Shown here piece after piece: positions 17,916 through 26,502 of a stretch of DNA of 64,000 nucleotides; position 1 is the stretch's first letter, and the number at the start of each line of letters is the position of its first letter. The notes below the pieces were generated by a model. It saw only the letters and a program-made list of their open reading frames with translations. It did not search any database and had not been told where the DNA came from. The translations under genes and the position numbers were made by a program. This DNA is from Fodinicola acaciae (GTDB taxonomy: Bacteria > Actinomycetota > Actinomycetes > Mycobacteriales > HKI-0501). The stretch is taken from assembly GCF_010993745.1 (NCBI RefSeq), contig NZ_WOTN01000003.1:372001-436000 (forward strand), written 5' to 3'.

Positions 17916-17942
17916 CTTACTAAGTACGGCTTACTTAGTAAG
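17916..17942. promoter_or_regulatory. Palindromic operator, probably for the TetR regulator two genes downstream
   Basis: CTTACTAAGTA and TACTTAGTAAG are perfect 11-bp inverted arms around a 5-base centre, ending 11 bases before the ATG at 17954. The size and symmetry fit a TetR-family operator, and the second gene of the transcript encodes a TetR protein, so autoregulation is likely. Confidence 0.7.
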
Positions 17943-17953
17943 GGAGAGAGTCG

Positions 17954-18391
17954 ATGAACTGGACACTTCTCGCTGCCGTCGCAGCGATGGCGATGCTGAC
18001 CTGGGAAATCGTCACCGAATGGGTGCCGATGTATCCGCTCAACGACCTGTCGGCGCAGCCAACACGGCTGCGGCTGATCGCGGCGGCGGCCAACTACCCG
18101 GTGATGGCCGCGATCGCGGTCCTGTTCGCGGTCGGCAACGTGGTGACGACGCTGATCGGCGCCGGGCTCTGCCTGGTGGTGCTCGGCGGCCACCTGCGCT
18201 CGTGGTGGATCCCCTACCTGACCGGCCGGGCCAGCGCGTCGTGGCAGGTGCACTACGAGCGCGACTACCAGCGCACCCTCAAGCTGCTGCCACGGCGGCC
18301 GTACATGCCCGATGCGCAGCACATGGTCGTCGGCCTGATCGCGGTCGCCATGGTCGTCACCGGAGTTGCTGCTAGCGTCCAGGTGTTGTGA
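17954..18391 (+). CDS. Small integral membrane protein of unknown function, in operon with a TetR regulator
   Basis: A 145-residue protein with four predicted hydrophobic segments (about residues 4-22, 45-65, 66-80 and 122-142) and the hydrophilic stretch WWIPYLTGRASASWQVHYER. I do not recognise a named function. Proteins of this shape are common beside TetR genes in actinomycetes and are probably membrane proteins induced by a ligand. The ATG follows GGGAGAGAG. Its stop overlaps the TetR start (GTGA), and the palindromic operator lies directly upstream, so the pair is probably autoregulated. Confidence 0.8.
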   Translation: MNWTLLAAVAAMAMLTWEIVTEWVPMYPLNDLSAQPTRLRLIAAAANYPVMAAIAVLFAVGNVVTTLIGAGLCLVVLGGHLRSWWIPYLTGRASASWQVHYERDYQRTLKLLPRRPYMPDAQHMVVGLIAVAMVVTGVAASVQVL

Positions 18392-18945
18392 GCCTGAGTC
18401 GAGACAAGATCGTGGCCGCGGCGATCGAGGTGATCGACGCGGCCGGGGTCGAGAAGCTGACCATGCGGCGGCTGGCGGCTCAGGTCGGGGTGGAGCCGAT
18501 GTCGCTCTATCACCACTTCCCCAGCAAAGCCGATCTGCTGGACGCGATCGTCGATGCCGCGACCGAGTCGTACGCGTCGCACCTGACGGTCGCTCCGGCG
18601 GCCGACTGGCGCGATGGCCTGCTCGCGTTCGGAGCCGGGATGCGCGCGGCGCTGCTCGCCCATCCCCGGCTGCTGCCGCTGGTGTCCACCCGGCCGGCGA
18701 CGCCGGACACGGCCGAAAGCCTCGGACATCCGCTGCTCGGCCCACTCGTCGCGGCCGGTTTCTCGCGGCGGCGGGCCGAGTTCGCGGTGCAGTCGGTGGC
18801 GGTGTTCGTGCTCGGCCACGCGATGGCGCAGGCCGGCTCCACGCCCGGCGCCGCCGACGTGCCGAACCGGTCGGCGGTCGAGGCGTATTACGACGAGTGG
18901 TTCGAGCTTGGCCTGACCGCCTTGGTCAACGGCCTGGCAGGTTGA
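18388..18945 (+). CDS. TetR-family transcriptional regulator
   Basis: A 185-residue repressor with the N-terminal helix-turn-helix (KLTMRRLAAQVGVEPMSLYHHFPSKADLLDAIVD) and a C-terminal ligand domain of the class where the recognition helix reads MSLYHHF. It starts with GTG at 18388 inside the stop of the membrane-protein gene. It probably binds the palindrome at 17916-17942 and controls both genes. The last 20 bases overlap the convergent esterase gene. Confidence 0.9.
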   Translation: MSLSRDKIVAAAIEVIDAAGVEKLTMRRLAAQVGVEPMSLYHHFPSKADLLDAIVDAATESYASHLTVAPAADWRDGLLAFGAGMRAALLAHPRLLPLVSTRPATPDTAESLGHPLLGPLVAAGFSRRRAEFAVQSVAVFVLGHAMAQAGSTPGAADVPNRSAVEAYYDEWFELGLTALVNGLAG

Positions 18946-20521
18946 TGTCCAGCGCGGCGAAGTCGTACGGGTCCCACAGTGCGCGCTCGGCGTCGTTCGG
19001 CGCGTACGCGACCTTGGGTGTGAGGTTCCAGACCATCGTCGCCCGGGCCGGCGTACGGTAGGCCGGCCAGCCAGGATTTCCGTTTCGCGCAAACGACGTC
19101 CACGCCGTGACCATCCGGCCGGACAGTGCGGTCATCCGCGCGCGGTCGGTCGACAGCGACTCAGCGCCGCCGGGGATGCCGGTGAACCGCAGCGTACCGA
19201 AGACGAACGGCAGCTCGGCCGTGTGAATCGCACCGAGCCCCTTCGCCGGAGCCCAGTCAAACTGGTAGAGATAGCTGCGAGCCCAGCGCGACTGCGCCGC
19301 CGCGAGCCGCGTCGCCGGCACGCGCATCGTCTGGTCGTTTGCCATCGCCAGCGCGATGTCCCCCTCGCTGGCGTGTGGCCGCGCCGCCGCGTACGCGCCG
19401 ACCATCGCCGACCGCCGGCTTGCCAGCGGTGCCGGGAAAAGCAGGCCATACTGCGGTTGGCTGAGCCGCAACACCGACGGATCGAACTGCGCGAAATAGC
19501 GGAGCTCGTCGCGGTTGGTGCCGGTGATCAGGTCGATCCCGCGGGCGTAACCGGCTCGTACGCGCTGGATGAGCGGCGCCTTCACGAGGTTTCCGTCAAC
19601 GTACGCACCGAAATACACCGCGCGCGTGAAGGCTCCCGGCAGCGACTCGAGCGTCTTTTCCTGCAATGTCAACAACTGCGTGGTGGTCATCGACTTCAAC
19701 GCGGCCACGCTCTTGGCGACCGACAGGAACGGCGCGGTGAGCTCCTTTTCCAATGCCGCCGAGCGATCCATGTAGCCACTGCCGCTTTCCAGCACGACGC
19801 GGCGGAAAAGCCGCTGCGGATGGTCGGTCGCCAGCAACGCGCTCAGCGAGAACGCCCCTTCCGACTCGCCGACCGCGGTGACATTGCCGGGATCGCCACC
19901 GAAATCCGCGATGTGCTGGCGTACCCAGGTGAAGGCGGCGATCTGGTCGCGCAGGCCGTTGTTGCCGGAGCCGCGATACGCCGGGTCGAGATCGCCGAGC
20001 TCCGACCAGCCGAGGATGCCGAGGCGATAGTTGATCGTCACGACGACGGCGTCCCCGCGCGTCGCGAGTGTCGTGCCGTCATAGCGGGCTTCGTTGGCAT
20101 TGCCGAAAATCGCCGCGCCGCCATGGACGAAGACGATCACCGGCCGGCGCGCGCTGCCGCCACGCGGAGCCCATACGTTGAGATAAAGGCAGTCCTCGTC
20201 GGCGTAGACCTTGCGGCTGTCCGGATAGTCTTCCGAGCTACGGTCCGGAAACTGCGGACAGACGCGGCTGCCGTCGGTGGCCCGGAGCGTGTCCTCCCAC
20301 GGAGGCGCCGGCTGCGGCGGACGGAAGCGACGGTCACCGGTGGGTGGCGCCGCATACGGAATCCCCTTGTACGTGCAGAGTTTTCCGGCGGACGTGCCGG
20401 AAATCTCACCGACCGAGGTGTCAGCGACACAACCGGCCGCGGTCGGCTCCATCGACGTACATCCGGTCAACGAAAGAGCTGCCACCACAACGGCGGCGAG
20501 GATGCGTTTCATGATCGCCAT
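18926..20521 (-). CDS. Type B carboxylesterase, predicted lipoprotein
   Basis: Secreted alpha/beta hydrolase of 531 residues anchored by a lipobox (LTGC, Cys21) after MKRILAAVVVAALSLTG. It shows the type B hallmarks: EDCLYLNVWAP, the oxyanion segment VFVHGGAAIFGN, the nucleophile elbow GESEG with Ser220, and the catalytic-His region AIHTAELPFVFG. The elbow normally reads GESAG, so Glu replaces Ala here. It likely hydrolyses esters outside the membrane, substrate unknown. The ATG at 20521 and one three codons in (20512) are both plausible starts. It follows the response regulator gene on the same strand and may be in its regulon; it converges on the TetR gene. Confidence 0.88.
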   Translation of the reverse strand: MAIMKRILAAVVVAALSLTGCTSMEPTAAGCVADTSVGEISGTSAGKLCTYKGIPYAAPPTGDRRFRPPQPAPPWEDTLRATDGSRVCPQFPDRSSEDYPDSRKVYADEDCLYLNVWAPRGGSARRPVIVFVHGGAAIFGNANEARYDGTTLATRGDAVVVTINYRLGILGWSELGDLDPAYRGSGNNGLRDQIAAFTWVRQHIADFGGDPGNVTAVGESEGAFSLSALLATDHPQRLFRRVVLESGSGYMDRSAALEKELTAPFLSVAKSVAALKSMTTTQLLTLQEKTLESLPGAFTRAVYFGAYVDGNLVKAPLIQRVRAGYARGIDLITGTNRDELRYFAQFDPSVLRLSQPQYGLLFPAPLASRRSAMVGAYAAARPHASEGDIALAMANDQTMRVPATRLAAAQSRWARSYLYQFDWAPAKGLGAIHTAELPFVFGTLRFTGIPGGAESLSTDRARMTALSGRMVTAWTSFARNGNPGWPAYRTPARATMVWNLTPKVAYAPNDAERALWDPYDFAALDINLPGR

Positions 20522-20572
20522 CGTGCCGGCAAAACACCGGTCCGCGGATCGCCGGCGCGAGCCAACCGCGGC

Positions 20573-21235
20573 TCACTCGGACGACTGACCGGCCACCACG
20601 AGGCCCGACTCGTACGCGAAAACGACAGCCTGCACGCGGTCGCGCAGGTCGAGCTTGCTGAGCAGGTTGCTGACATGCGTCTTGACCGTGTGTTCGCTCA
20701 GCGTCAGCTCGGCGGCGATCTCGGCGTTGGACAGACCGCGCGCGACCAGCTGCAGCGTCGCCGATTCTCGTTCGGTGAGACCGGAAAGCTTGGCCGCCAG
20801 CCGCGGCACCGGCTGTCCGCGCCGGACCAGGTCGGAGATCAGCCGCCGTGTCACGGTCGGCGCCAGCAACGACTCGCCGGCGGCCACGACGCGTACGGCC
20901 GCGACCAGGTCGTCACGGCGGATGTCTTTCAACAGAAAGCCGCTCGCGCCGGCACGCAATGCGTCGTAAACATATTCGTCCAGGTCGAACATCGTCAGCG
21001 CGAGCACTTTCGCGTCCGTACGGTCGCAGATCTGCGCGGTGGCCGCGACGCCGTCCAGATTTGGCATCCGGATGTCCATCAGGACGACGTCCGGGCGCAG
21101 CGAGATCGCGGCGCGTACGGCCTCGGCACCGTCGGCCGCCTCGCCGACCACCTCGATGTCGGGTTGAGCGTTGAGAATCATGGCGAAACCGCCACGGAAC
21201 AGGTCCTGGTCGTCGACCACGAGTACGCGCAGCAC
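20573..21235 (-). CDS. NarL/LuxR-type response regulator
   Basis: A 220-residue two-component regulator. The receiver domain starts LRVLVVDDQDLFRGG, has the phospho-acceptor Asp in VVLMDIRMPNLDG, a Thr/Ser switch region, and the conserved Lys in GFLLKDIRRDD. The C-terminal LuxR HTH reads LTERESATLQLVARGLSN through HVSNLLSKLDLRDRVQ. The GTG at 21235 follows AGGAA. It begins 10 bases after the sensor kinase gene stop, so the two form one transcript. The esterase gene lies 51 bp downstream on the same strand. Confidence 0.93.
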   Translation of the reverse strand: MLRVLVVDDQDLFRGGFAMILNAQPDIEVVGEAADGAEAVRAAISLRPDVVLMDIRMPNLDGVAATAQICDRTDAKVLALTMFDLDEYVYDALRAGASGFLLKDIRRDDLVAAVRVVAAGESLLAPTVTRRLISDLVRRGQPVPRLAAKLSGLTERESATLQLVARGLSNAEIAAELTLSEHTVKTHVSNLLSKLDLRDRVQAVVFAYESGLVVAGQSSE

Positions 21236-21245
21236 GGGGAAATTC

Positions 21246-22289
21246 CTACCCGATCGGCAGCGTCGCCGCGACCGCAAAGCCATCGGCGCGCGGACCGGCG
21301 CGCAGCGTGCCACCGCACGCGAGTACGCGCTCGCGCATGCCGACCAAGCCGAAGCCCGGTGTGGTCGGACCGGCTTTCGCACCGTTGTCGGTGATCTCGA
21401 CGGACAGCTGGTCGACAGACCAGCGCAGGCTGACTTCGACGCGGCTGCCCGGCGCGTGCCGTACGACGTTGGTCAGCGCCTCCTGGACGATCCGGTAGGC
21501 GGCCACGTCCACGTCACCTGGCACCGGCCGGGATTCGCCGGCCACGGCCAAAGTCGCCTCGACACCGTGCACTCCGGCCACCAGGTCACCGATCGCGGCG
21601 ATGCCCGGCGGCGGCTGCCGGTCGGCGCCGGACCGAAGCACGCCGAGCGAGCGCCGCAGCTGCGCGATCGCCGAGCGCCCGGTGTCGGCGATGGTCGCGA
21701 AGGTTTCCTCGGCACGCGGCGGATCCGCACGTACGGCGAGGCCACCGGCCTCGGCCTGCACCACCATGATGCCGAGCGAATGCGTGACGATATCGTGCAG
21801 ATCACGTGCGATCCGCGTTCGCTCACGGTCGACCGCGGCGGCCTCCGCCTGTTTCAACCGGCGTTCTCGCTCCGCCGTCGCCTCCGTCTGCAGCCGCCGC
21901 GCGCGGACACCGATCCCCAGCGCGTACGCGGCGACGTACGCGGCGCCGAGATACTGCGCCACCGTGAAGTCTTCTCCCGGCACCACAACGGAAATCGCGA
22001 CGCCGATCCCCGCGCCTGCGACTCCGAGCCAGCGCGCCAGCGGCTCGCCGTCGGCCGCTATCGTATAGAGGAACACGAGTCCGCCGAGCGGCACCAGCGG
22101 CGGCACATGCGCCACCGCGAGCACGATCGTGGCAACACCGACGAGGATGCCGAGCCGTACCGGTGCGCGGCGGTGCCAGAAAACCGGCACCGAAGCCAGC
22201 AGCGCCGCCGGCACCGTCCACAGTGGACCATGGAGGACCGGATAGAGCGCCGCACCGACCGCGAGGACGGTCAGCAGGCCGTCGATCAT
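21246..22289 (-). CDS. NarL-type sensor histidine kinase
   Basis: A 347-residue membrane kinase. It has several N-terminal transmembrane helices (about residues 4-130, for example LVGVATIVLAVAHVPPLVPL), then the dimerisation/phospho-acceptor box ERTRIARDLHDIVTHSLG of the HisKA_3 class, and a HATPase domain with TNVVRHAPGS and GFGLVGMRERV. The ATG at 22289 is favoured because GAGAG lies eight bases upstream; a GTG at 22298 is possible. It pairs with the response regulator immediately downstream. The stimulus is unknown. Confidence 0.92.
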   Translation of the reverse strand: MIDGLLTVLAVGAALYPVLHGPLWTVPAALLASVPVFWHRRAPVRLGILVGVATIVLAVAHVPPLVPLGGLVFLYTIAADGEPLARWLGVAGAGIGVAISVVVPGEDFTVAQYLGAAYVAAYALGIGVRARRLQTEATAERERRLKQAEAAAVDRERTRIARDLHDIVTHSLGIMVVQAEAGGLAVRADPPRAEETFATIADTGRSAIAQLRRSLGVLRSGADRQPPPGIAAIGDLVAGVHGVEATLAVAGESRPVPGDVDVAAYRIVQEALTNVVRHAPGSRVEVSLRWSVDQLSVEITDNGAKAGPTTPGFGLVGMRERVLACGGTLRAGPRADGFAVAATLPIG

Positions 22290-22437
22290 TCGCCACACTC
22301 TCGCATTATGCCGCGTCGATGGCGCGGCGCGCGTCCCGCGTACGAGTGAACCGTCGCTCACTCTCGCGACCTAGCCAGGTGCTTCATGCTGAAGGTCTGT
22401 TTCAAAGTGATAGCCACTCGTTGATGGTCGACCTCGT

Positions 22438-22453
22438 AATAGTAGTGACTATT
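22438..22453. promoter_or_regulatory. Inverted repeat in the region between the kinase and the HNH gene
   Basis: AATAGT-AGTG-ACTATT is a perfect 6-bp inverted repeat in the 260-bp divergent gap. It lies in an unusually AT-rich stretch and could hold promoter or operator elements for the DUF222/HNH gene. No other feature was identified in the gap apart from a partial MITE-end match at 22394-22408. Confidence 0.35.
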
Positions 22454-22549
22454 GCAGTCCAATGCGCGATGCGATTTACGGTGGAAGACAACAGAAAACG
22501 GCGGAGCCGGTGGCATGGCCTTGTCGGTTGATGAGGTATCATTAATGGC

Positions 22550-23805
22550 ATGTCAACTCCTCCTCTTCAGCCGGCGGGTGATCCGTCGTTGCTGTCGGGT
22601 AAGGAGGAGTTCGCGGCCGCGTCGCGGCACGCGGAGCAGGCGGTGCGTGCGGCCAAAGCCGCACTTCTGGCGGTGGTGAAAGCCGCTGATGATCAGAACA
22701 TCGCGTCGAAGTTCGGTCACGCTGATACTGCCGCATTCCTGGAGGATTTCCTGAAGTTCTCCCCCACCGAGGCCAGCCGGTGCGTGCAGCGCGCACGGAC
22801 ATTCTGCGGCAGCCGCGCGTTGGCCACCGGTGAGAAGTTGGCGCCGCAGTTGGAATACGCCGGTGATGCCATGCGCCGCGGTGAGTTGACCGACTCGCAG
22901 TTGGACGCGATCCGCACGATTATTACCAAGTTGCCGCGTCGGATCGGTATCCAGGAGCGGCGGTTCGCCGAGAAAACGTTGGTCGACGCGGCGTCGCAGT
23001 TGCGTGCGCGTGAGTTGCACCAGCTCGGCAACCGCGTCCACGGCCACCTCGACCCCGACGGAACACAGCCCTCCGAAGAAGAAAACGCCACGCCACGCCG
23101 CGAGCCGTATTTGCGCACCGGCACCGACGGCCGGCTCGCCTTCCGCGGCAGTTTCGATGCCGAGACCGGCAGCCTGATGCAGGAAATCCTCTCGCCGCTG
23201 GCCAAGCCACGCACCGACGACAAAGGCAAAACCAAAGACCGCCGCTCAACCGCCGAACGCAACGGCGACGCGTTGGCCGACGCGCTGAACCTGATCGCCG
23301 ACAGTGAGAAGCTGCCGATCCAGGGCCGCGAGCGTCCCCACCTGACCATCACCTTGTCCTGGGACATGCTCAAGGACAAGCTCGGCCAAGTCCGCGCGTA
23401 CGAAAACACCGTCATCAGCCCCGAAGCCGCCAGAAGGCTCGCGTGCGACTGCGACATCACCCCGCTCGTGCTCGGCACCCAAGCGAAGCCTTGGACGTCG
23501 GCCGCACCGAACGGCTGGTCACCGATGAACTGCGTAAGGCGTTGATCGCGCGTGACCGCGGCTGCGCGATGATCGGCTGCACCCGACCCGTACGCTGGAC
23601 GCGGGCTCACCACGTGCGGCACTGGGCCGACGGAGGTGAAACCTCCATCGACAATTGCGTGCTGCTGTGCGAATTTCACCACCGACAGATCCACCACGGC
23701 GACTGGCAAGTCCAGATCGTCGACGGCGTACCGGAATTCATTCCACCGCAGTACGTGGACTTCAAGCAAAAGCCGCTACGAAATACCTACCACCTGTTCA
23801 ACTGA
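22550..23805 (+). pseudogene. DUF222/HNH endonuclease-family gene with a single-base frameshift
   Basis: The first frame (22550 to about 23490) encodes the DUF222 helical domain, with ASRCVQRARTFCGSRALATG and RREPYLRTGTDGRLAFRG, up to RRLACDCDITPLVLGTQA. The family normally continues LDVGRTxRLVTxxLRKAL. Here that sequence, and the HNH domain (RDRGCAMIGCTRPVRWTRAHHVRHW, CVLLCEFHHRQIHHGDW), is in the next frame to a stop at 23805. One missing base near 23485-23495 explains the break. The result is either a real null allele or an assembly error. These genes are multicopy in actinomycetes, often with mobile-element history. Catalytic His residues of the HNH part are intact. Confidence 0.85.
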
Positions 23806-23818
23806 ACCGAACAGGTGG
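23790..23818. terminator. Rho-independent-like bidirectional terminator
   Basis: CCACCTGTTC and GAACAGGTGG are perfect 10-bp arms around a 9-base loop. The stem overlaps the stop codon of the HNH gene and lies between it and the convergent VOC-family gene. Confidence 0.75.
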
Positions 23819-23843
23819 CCCCAAACAAACCACCATCACCGGG

Positions 23844-24230
23844 CTAGCTGGACCCGCTGCCGTACGGCCGCGTCAGGATCTCCAGCGCGTGGCCGTTGGG
23901 ATCGTCCCAGTAGACACCGCGGCCGCCGTCTCGCGTGTTGATCTCACCTGGCGTGCCGTGACCCGGATCGGCCCAGTAGTCCAGGCCGCGCTCCTTGATC
24001 CGGCCGAAGATCTCGTCGAACTCCGCCTCGCTGACCAGGAAAGCGTAGTGCTGGCCACGGATTTCCTCGTCGGTGTCCATAAAGTCGAGGGTCACGTCGT
24101 TGCTCGGCTGGACCGTCACGAACGGACCGAACGATCCCGGCTCCGGCAGGCCGAGGATCTCGGCCATGAACGTGGCCGACGCGCGCTTGTCCTTTGACAG
24201 GACGATGGTGTGGTTGAGCTGTACGGCCAT
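23844..24230 (-). CDS. VOC-family (glyoxalase/bleomycin-resistance fold) protein
   Basis: A 128-residue vicinal-oxygen-chelate protein with two beta-alpha-beta-beta-beta modules: LNHTIVLSKDKRASATFMAE at the N-terminus and GRGVYWDDPNGHALEILTRPY at the C-terminus. His in LNHTIV, Glu in ALEIL and a central GQHYAFLV segment are the usual metal-site positions. The ATG at 24230 has GGAGGT six bases upstream. Function could be a dioxygenase-like or resistance protein; substrate cannot be told. It stands alone and converges on the HNH gene. Confidence 0.85.
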   Translation of the reverse strand: MAVQLNHTIVLSKDKRASATFMAEILGLPEPGSFGPFVTVQPSNDVTLDFMDTDEEIRGQHYAFLVSEAEFDEIFGRIKERGLDYWADPGHGTPGEINTRDGGRGVYWDDPNGHALEILTRPYGSGSS

Positions 24231-24277
24231 GATCGCACCTCCCGCGTCCAGCCTAGACCTCACACCGACCACGGCGG

Positions 24278-24769
24278 TCATTCGCAGGCGATGCCGTCGT
24301 GGTCGCGGTCGAGGCCGGCGCGATAGCCGGGTTGGCCCGCGTACAGTGGCGCCTTCCCGGCGGCGCGGACCTCGCTGCAGTTGGCGTAGTAGACCGAGCC
24401 GCCGTCATCACCCGAACTCGAGCCGCTGGACGAGCTGGAGCCACCGCCAGAGCTGGATCCGCCACTGGAGCTGGATCCGCCACTGGAGCTGGATCCGCCA
24501 CTGGAGCTGGATCCGTTGTCGTCATTGGTAAAAGCCGTCGTCGGCGGCGGCTGAGGCGGTTCCGACGACGGCGAAGGTGACGGCGATGGCGACGGCGACT
24601 CGGTTGGCGATGGCGGCGCGGAGGACGGTACGGCCGACGGCGTCGGCTCCGGCGCGGCCTCGGGGTTGCCGAAAACCCTGACCAGCAATCCGCCGCAGCA
24701 ACAGAGCAACACCAGGCCGGCGACCGCGGACCCGACGCCGATGAGTACGTTCCGCGTTTTTCTGTCCAT
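24278..24769 (-). CDS. Membrane-anchored excalibur (calcium-binding) domain protein
   Basis: A 163-residue protein with a single N-terminal membrane segment (VLIGVGSAVAGLVLLCCCGG), a Pro/Ser-rich linker, a low-complexity GSSSSG repeat region, and a C-terminal excalibur domain (YYANCSEVRAAGKAPLYAGQ ending DRDHDGIACE). The DxDxDGxxCE loop is the calcium-binding motif, and two Cys residues probably form a disulfide. It is likely displayed on the outer face of the membrane. The linker repeats come from an 18-bp tandem DNA repeat, which may vary in copy number. It stands apart from its neighbours. Confidence 0.85.
   Translation of the reverse strand: MDRKTRNVLIGVGSAVAGLVLLCCCGGLLVRVFGNPEAAPEPTPSAVPSSAPPSPTESPSPSPSPSPSSEPPQPPPTTAFTNDDNGSSSSGGSSSSGGSSSSGGSSSGGGSSSSSGSSSGDDGGSVYYANCSEVRAAGKAPLYAGQPGYRAGLDRDHDGIACE
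24453..24515. repeat. 18-bp tandem repeat inside the excalibur gene
   Basis: CTGGATCCGCCACTGGAG occurs at 24453-24470, 24471-24488 and 24489-24506 without mismatch, followed by a half copy to 24515. It encodes the GGSSSS-type linker repeats in frame, so copy-number change would alter only linker length. Confidence 0.9.
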
Positions 24770-24843
24770 GCCGCCAGAGTGCGGCGGCGCTCAGCCGTCC
24801 GGACCCGCTTTTCGCACTGTCGAGCCGGAAAGCCGCGGGCCTA

Positions 24844-24871
24844 GGGTAGAAGGGCCTAACCCTTCTTACCC
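24844..24871. terminator. Terminator hairpin overlapping the adenosyltransferase stop codon
   Basis: GGGTAGAAGGG pairs with CCCTTCTTACCC (one bulged base) around a short loop. The stem includes the last codons and TAG stop of the adenosyltransferase gene on the minus strand. Confidence 0.65.
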
Positions 24872-25428
24872 GGTTGCCACAACACGTCCCCCACCTCGAG
24901 GTTGGCCGTACGCGCGAGGATGAACAGCAGGTCGGACAACCGGTTCAGGTACGCGCCGGTAAGCGGGTTGGTCGTGTCCGGCTCGGCCTCCAGCAGCGCC
25001 CACACCGACCGCTCGGCGCGGCGGGTGACGGTACGCGCGGCGTGCAGCAGCGCGCCGGCCGGCGAGCCGCCTGGCAGGAGGAACGACCGCAACGTCGGCA
25101 GGGCGTCGTTGAACGCGTCGCAGTGGCCTTCCAGCCTGGTCACGTACGCCTCGGTGACCCGCAGCCGCGTGTCGCCGTCGACGATCGGCACACACAGGTC
25201 GGCGCCGACGTCGAAGAGGTCGTTTTGTGCCTCGACGAGCACCGCACGTACGTCGTCGGACGGGTTTCCGAGCGACAACGTGACACCGATCGCGGCGTTG
25301 GCCTCGTCGGTGTCCGCGTAGGCGGAAAGGCGTACGGACGTCTTCGGCACGCGGCTGCCGTCGCCGAGCGCGGTCGTGCCGGAGTCACCGACCCGCGTGT
25401 AGATGCGGCTCAGGACAACGTCAGCCAT
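24856..25428 (-). CDS. Cob(I)alamin adenosyltransferase, PduO type
   Basis: Transfers the adenosyl group of ATP to cob(I)alamin to make coenzyme B12 in the cytoplasm. The 190-residue product shows the PduO/MMAB signatures: IYTRVGDSGTTALGDGSRV with the ATP-binding loop, the RLSAYADTDEANAAIG motif, and the GALLHAARTVTRRAERSVWAL helix. Length and motif order match the trimeric family. The gene begins 10 bases after the thioredoxin-TPR gene's stop, so the two are probably co-transcribed. No cobalamin riboswitch was seen upstream. Confidence 0.93.
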   Translation of the reverse strand: MADVVLSRIYTRVGDSGTTALGDGSRVPKTSVRLSAYADTDEANAAIGVTLSLGNPSDDVRAVLVEAQNDLFDVGADLCVPIVDGDTRLRVTEAYVTRLEGHCDAFNDALPTLRSFLLPGGSPAGALLHAARTVTRRAERSVWALLEAEPDTTNPLTGAYLNRLSDLLFILARTANLEVGDVLWQPGKKG

Positions 25429-25438
25429 GAGATCTCCT

Positions 25439-26383
25439 CTAGAAGAGCGCGCTCGCGAGGTCGCGGCGGGCCTTGACCACCGCGGGGTCGTCCGGCGCGG
25501 CGACCTCGAAGAGCTTCAGCAGGTGCATACGCGCCGCGTCGCGTTCGTCGCCGGCGACCTTACGGATCGTCGCGATCAGCCGCGCGAAGGCCTGCTCGGC
25601 CTGTCCCTGCACCAGCTCGGCGTCGGCGGCGGCTGTCTGCGCGGCCACGTCGGTCGGCGATGCGTCCGCCTTGGCGATCGCGTCGGCCAGGTCGAGGCCG
25701 TCGATCCGCTCCAGCAGATCGACCTGCGCGAGACCCGACCTGGCCAGCGGATCCTTCGGCGTCTCGGCCAGCAGCTGCTCGTACAACGCCTTCGCGCCAC
25801 TCAGGTCACCGGCGCTCATCGCCTCGTCGGCGGCCTCCAGCCGTGGGTCGACGGCCGGTCCGGCGGCGCCGGCCTGTGCCGCGTCGACGCCGCCGGCCTG
25901 CAGCACGGCCTGGATGAACTGCCGGGCCTGCGCCTCGCCGATGGCCCCCTGGAAACCCTCCATCAGCTGGCCGCGGATCACCGCCATCACCGTCGGGATG
26001 CTCTGGATCTGCAGCGCCTGCGCCAGCCGCTGGTTGCTGTCGACGTCGACCTTCACCAGGACCCACGAGCCACCACCTTCGGCGGCCAGTTTCTCCAGCG
26101 TCGGCGACAGCTTCTTGCAGGGTTGGCACCAGTCGGCCCAGAAGTCGATGACGACCGGCGTCGTCATCGACCGCTCGATCACCTCGGCCTGGAACGTCGC
26201 CTCGGTCGCGTCGATGACGGTGACCGGGCCATCCTGTGGCTCCGCGCGGTGCCGGCCGGCGTCCGGCGCCGCGGTCTTGGCACCGTTGTCCGCCGGTGCC
26301 GGGCTGGCGAGCGCGGACAGGTCAACCGCTCGCGAGAAGGCCGCCGACATCGCCGCGGCCTGTCGAGGATCAGGACGAGTCAT
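25439..26383 (-). CDS. Thioredoxin-domain protein with TPR-like C-terminus (YbbN/CnoX-like)
   Basis: A 314-residue cytoplasmic protein. Residues ~50-165 form a thioredoxin domain with the active site WADWCQPCK and the cis-Pro motif SIPTVM. The remainder is helical, with TPR-like repeats (for example AGDLSGAKALYEQLLAETPKDP), giving the YbbN/CnoX layout of a redox-linked chaperone. Unlike Escherichia coli CnoX, which has SxxC, both active-site cysteines are present. The N-terminal ~50 residues are disordered. It precedes the cobalamin adenosyltransferase on the same strand, an arrangement I regard as incidental. Confidence 0.88.
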   Translation of the reverse strand: MTRPDPRQAAAMSAAFSRAVDLSALASPAPADNGAKTAAPDAGRHRAEPQDGPVTVIDATEATFQAEVIERSMTTPVVIDFWADWCQPCKKLSPTLEKLAAEGGGSWVLVKVDVDSNQRLAQALQIQSIPTVMAVIRGQLMEGFQGAIGEAQARQFIQAVLQAGGVDAAQAGAAGPAVDPRLEAADEAMSAGDLSGAKALYEQLLAETPKDPLARSGLAQVDLLERIDGLDLADAIAKADASPTDVAAQTAAADAELVQGQAEQAFARLIATIRKVAGDERDAARMHLLKLFEVAAPDDPAVVKARRDLASALF

Positions 26384-26502
26384 AGTGCAATTCTTCCACT
26401 GTCACCGGCTCGGTGTTCCAACGGTCAGCCGTACGCCCACCGACCAGGGCCAACGAGCCTTACCGAGCGTGATTGATCGTACGAGATGATCACCGACCGT
26501 GT

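Noticed and set aside
22394-22408. A third copy of the MITE end near 22394
   Set aside because: GGTCTGTTTC is followed by AA-AGT, matching only 13 of 15 bases, with no second end and no CTAG flank, so chance or a very old remnant cannot be told apart.
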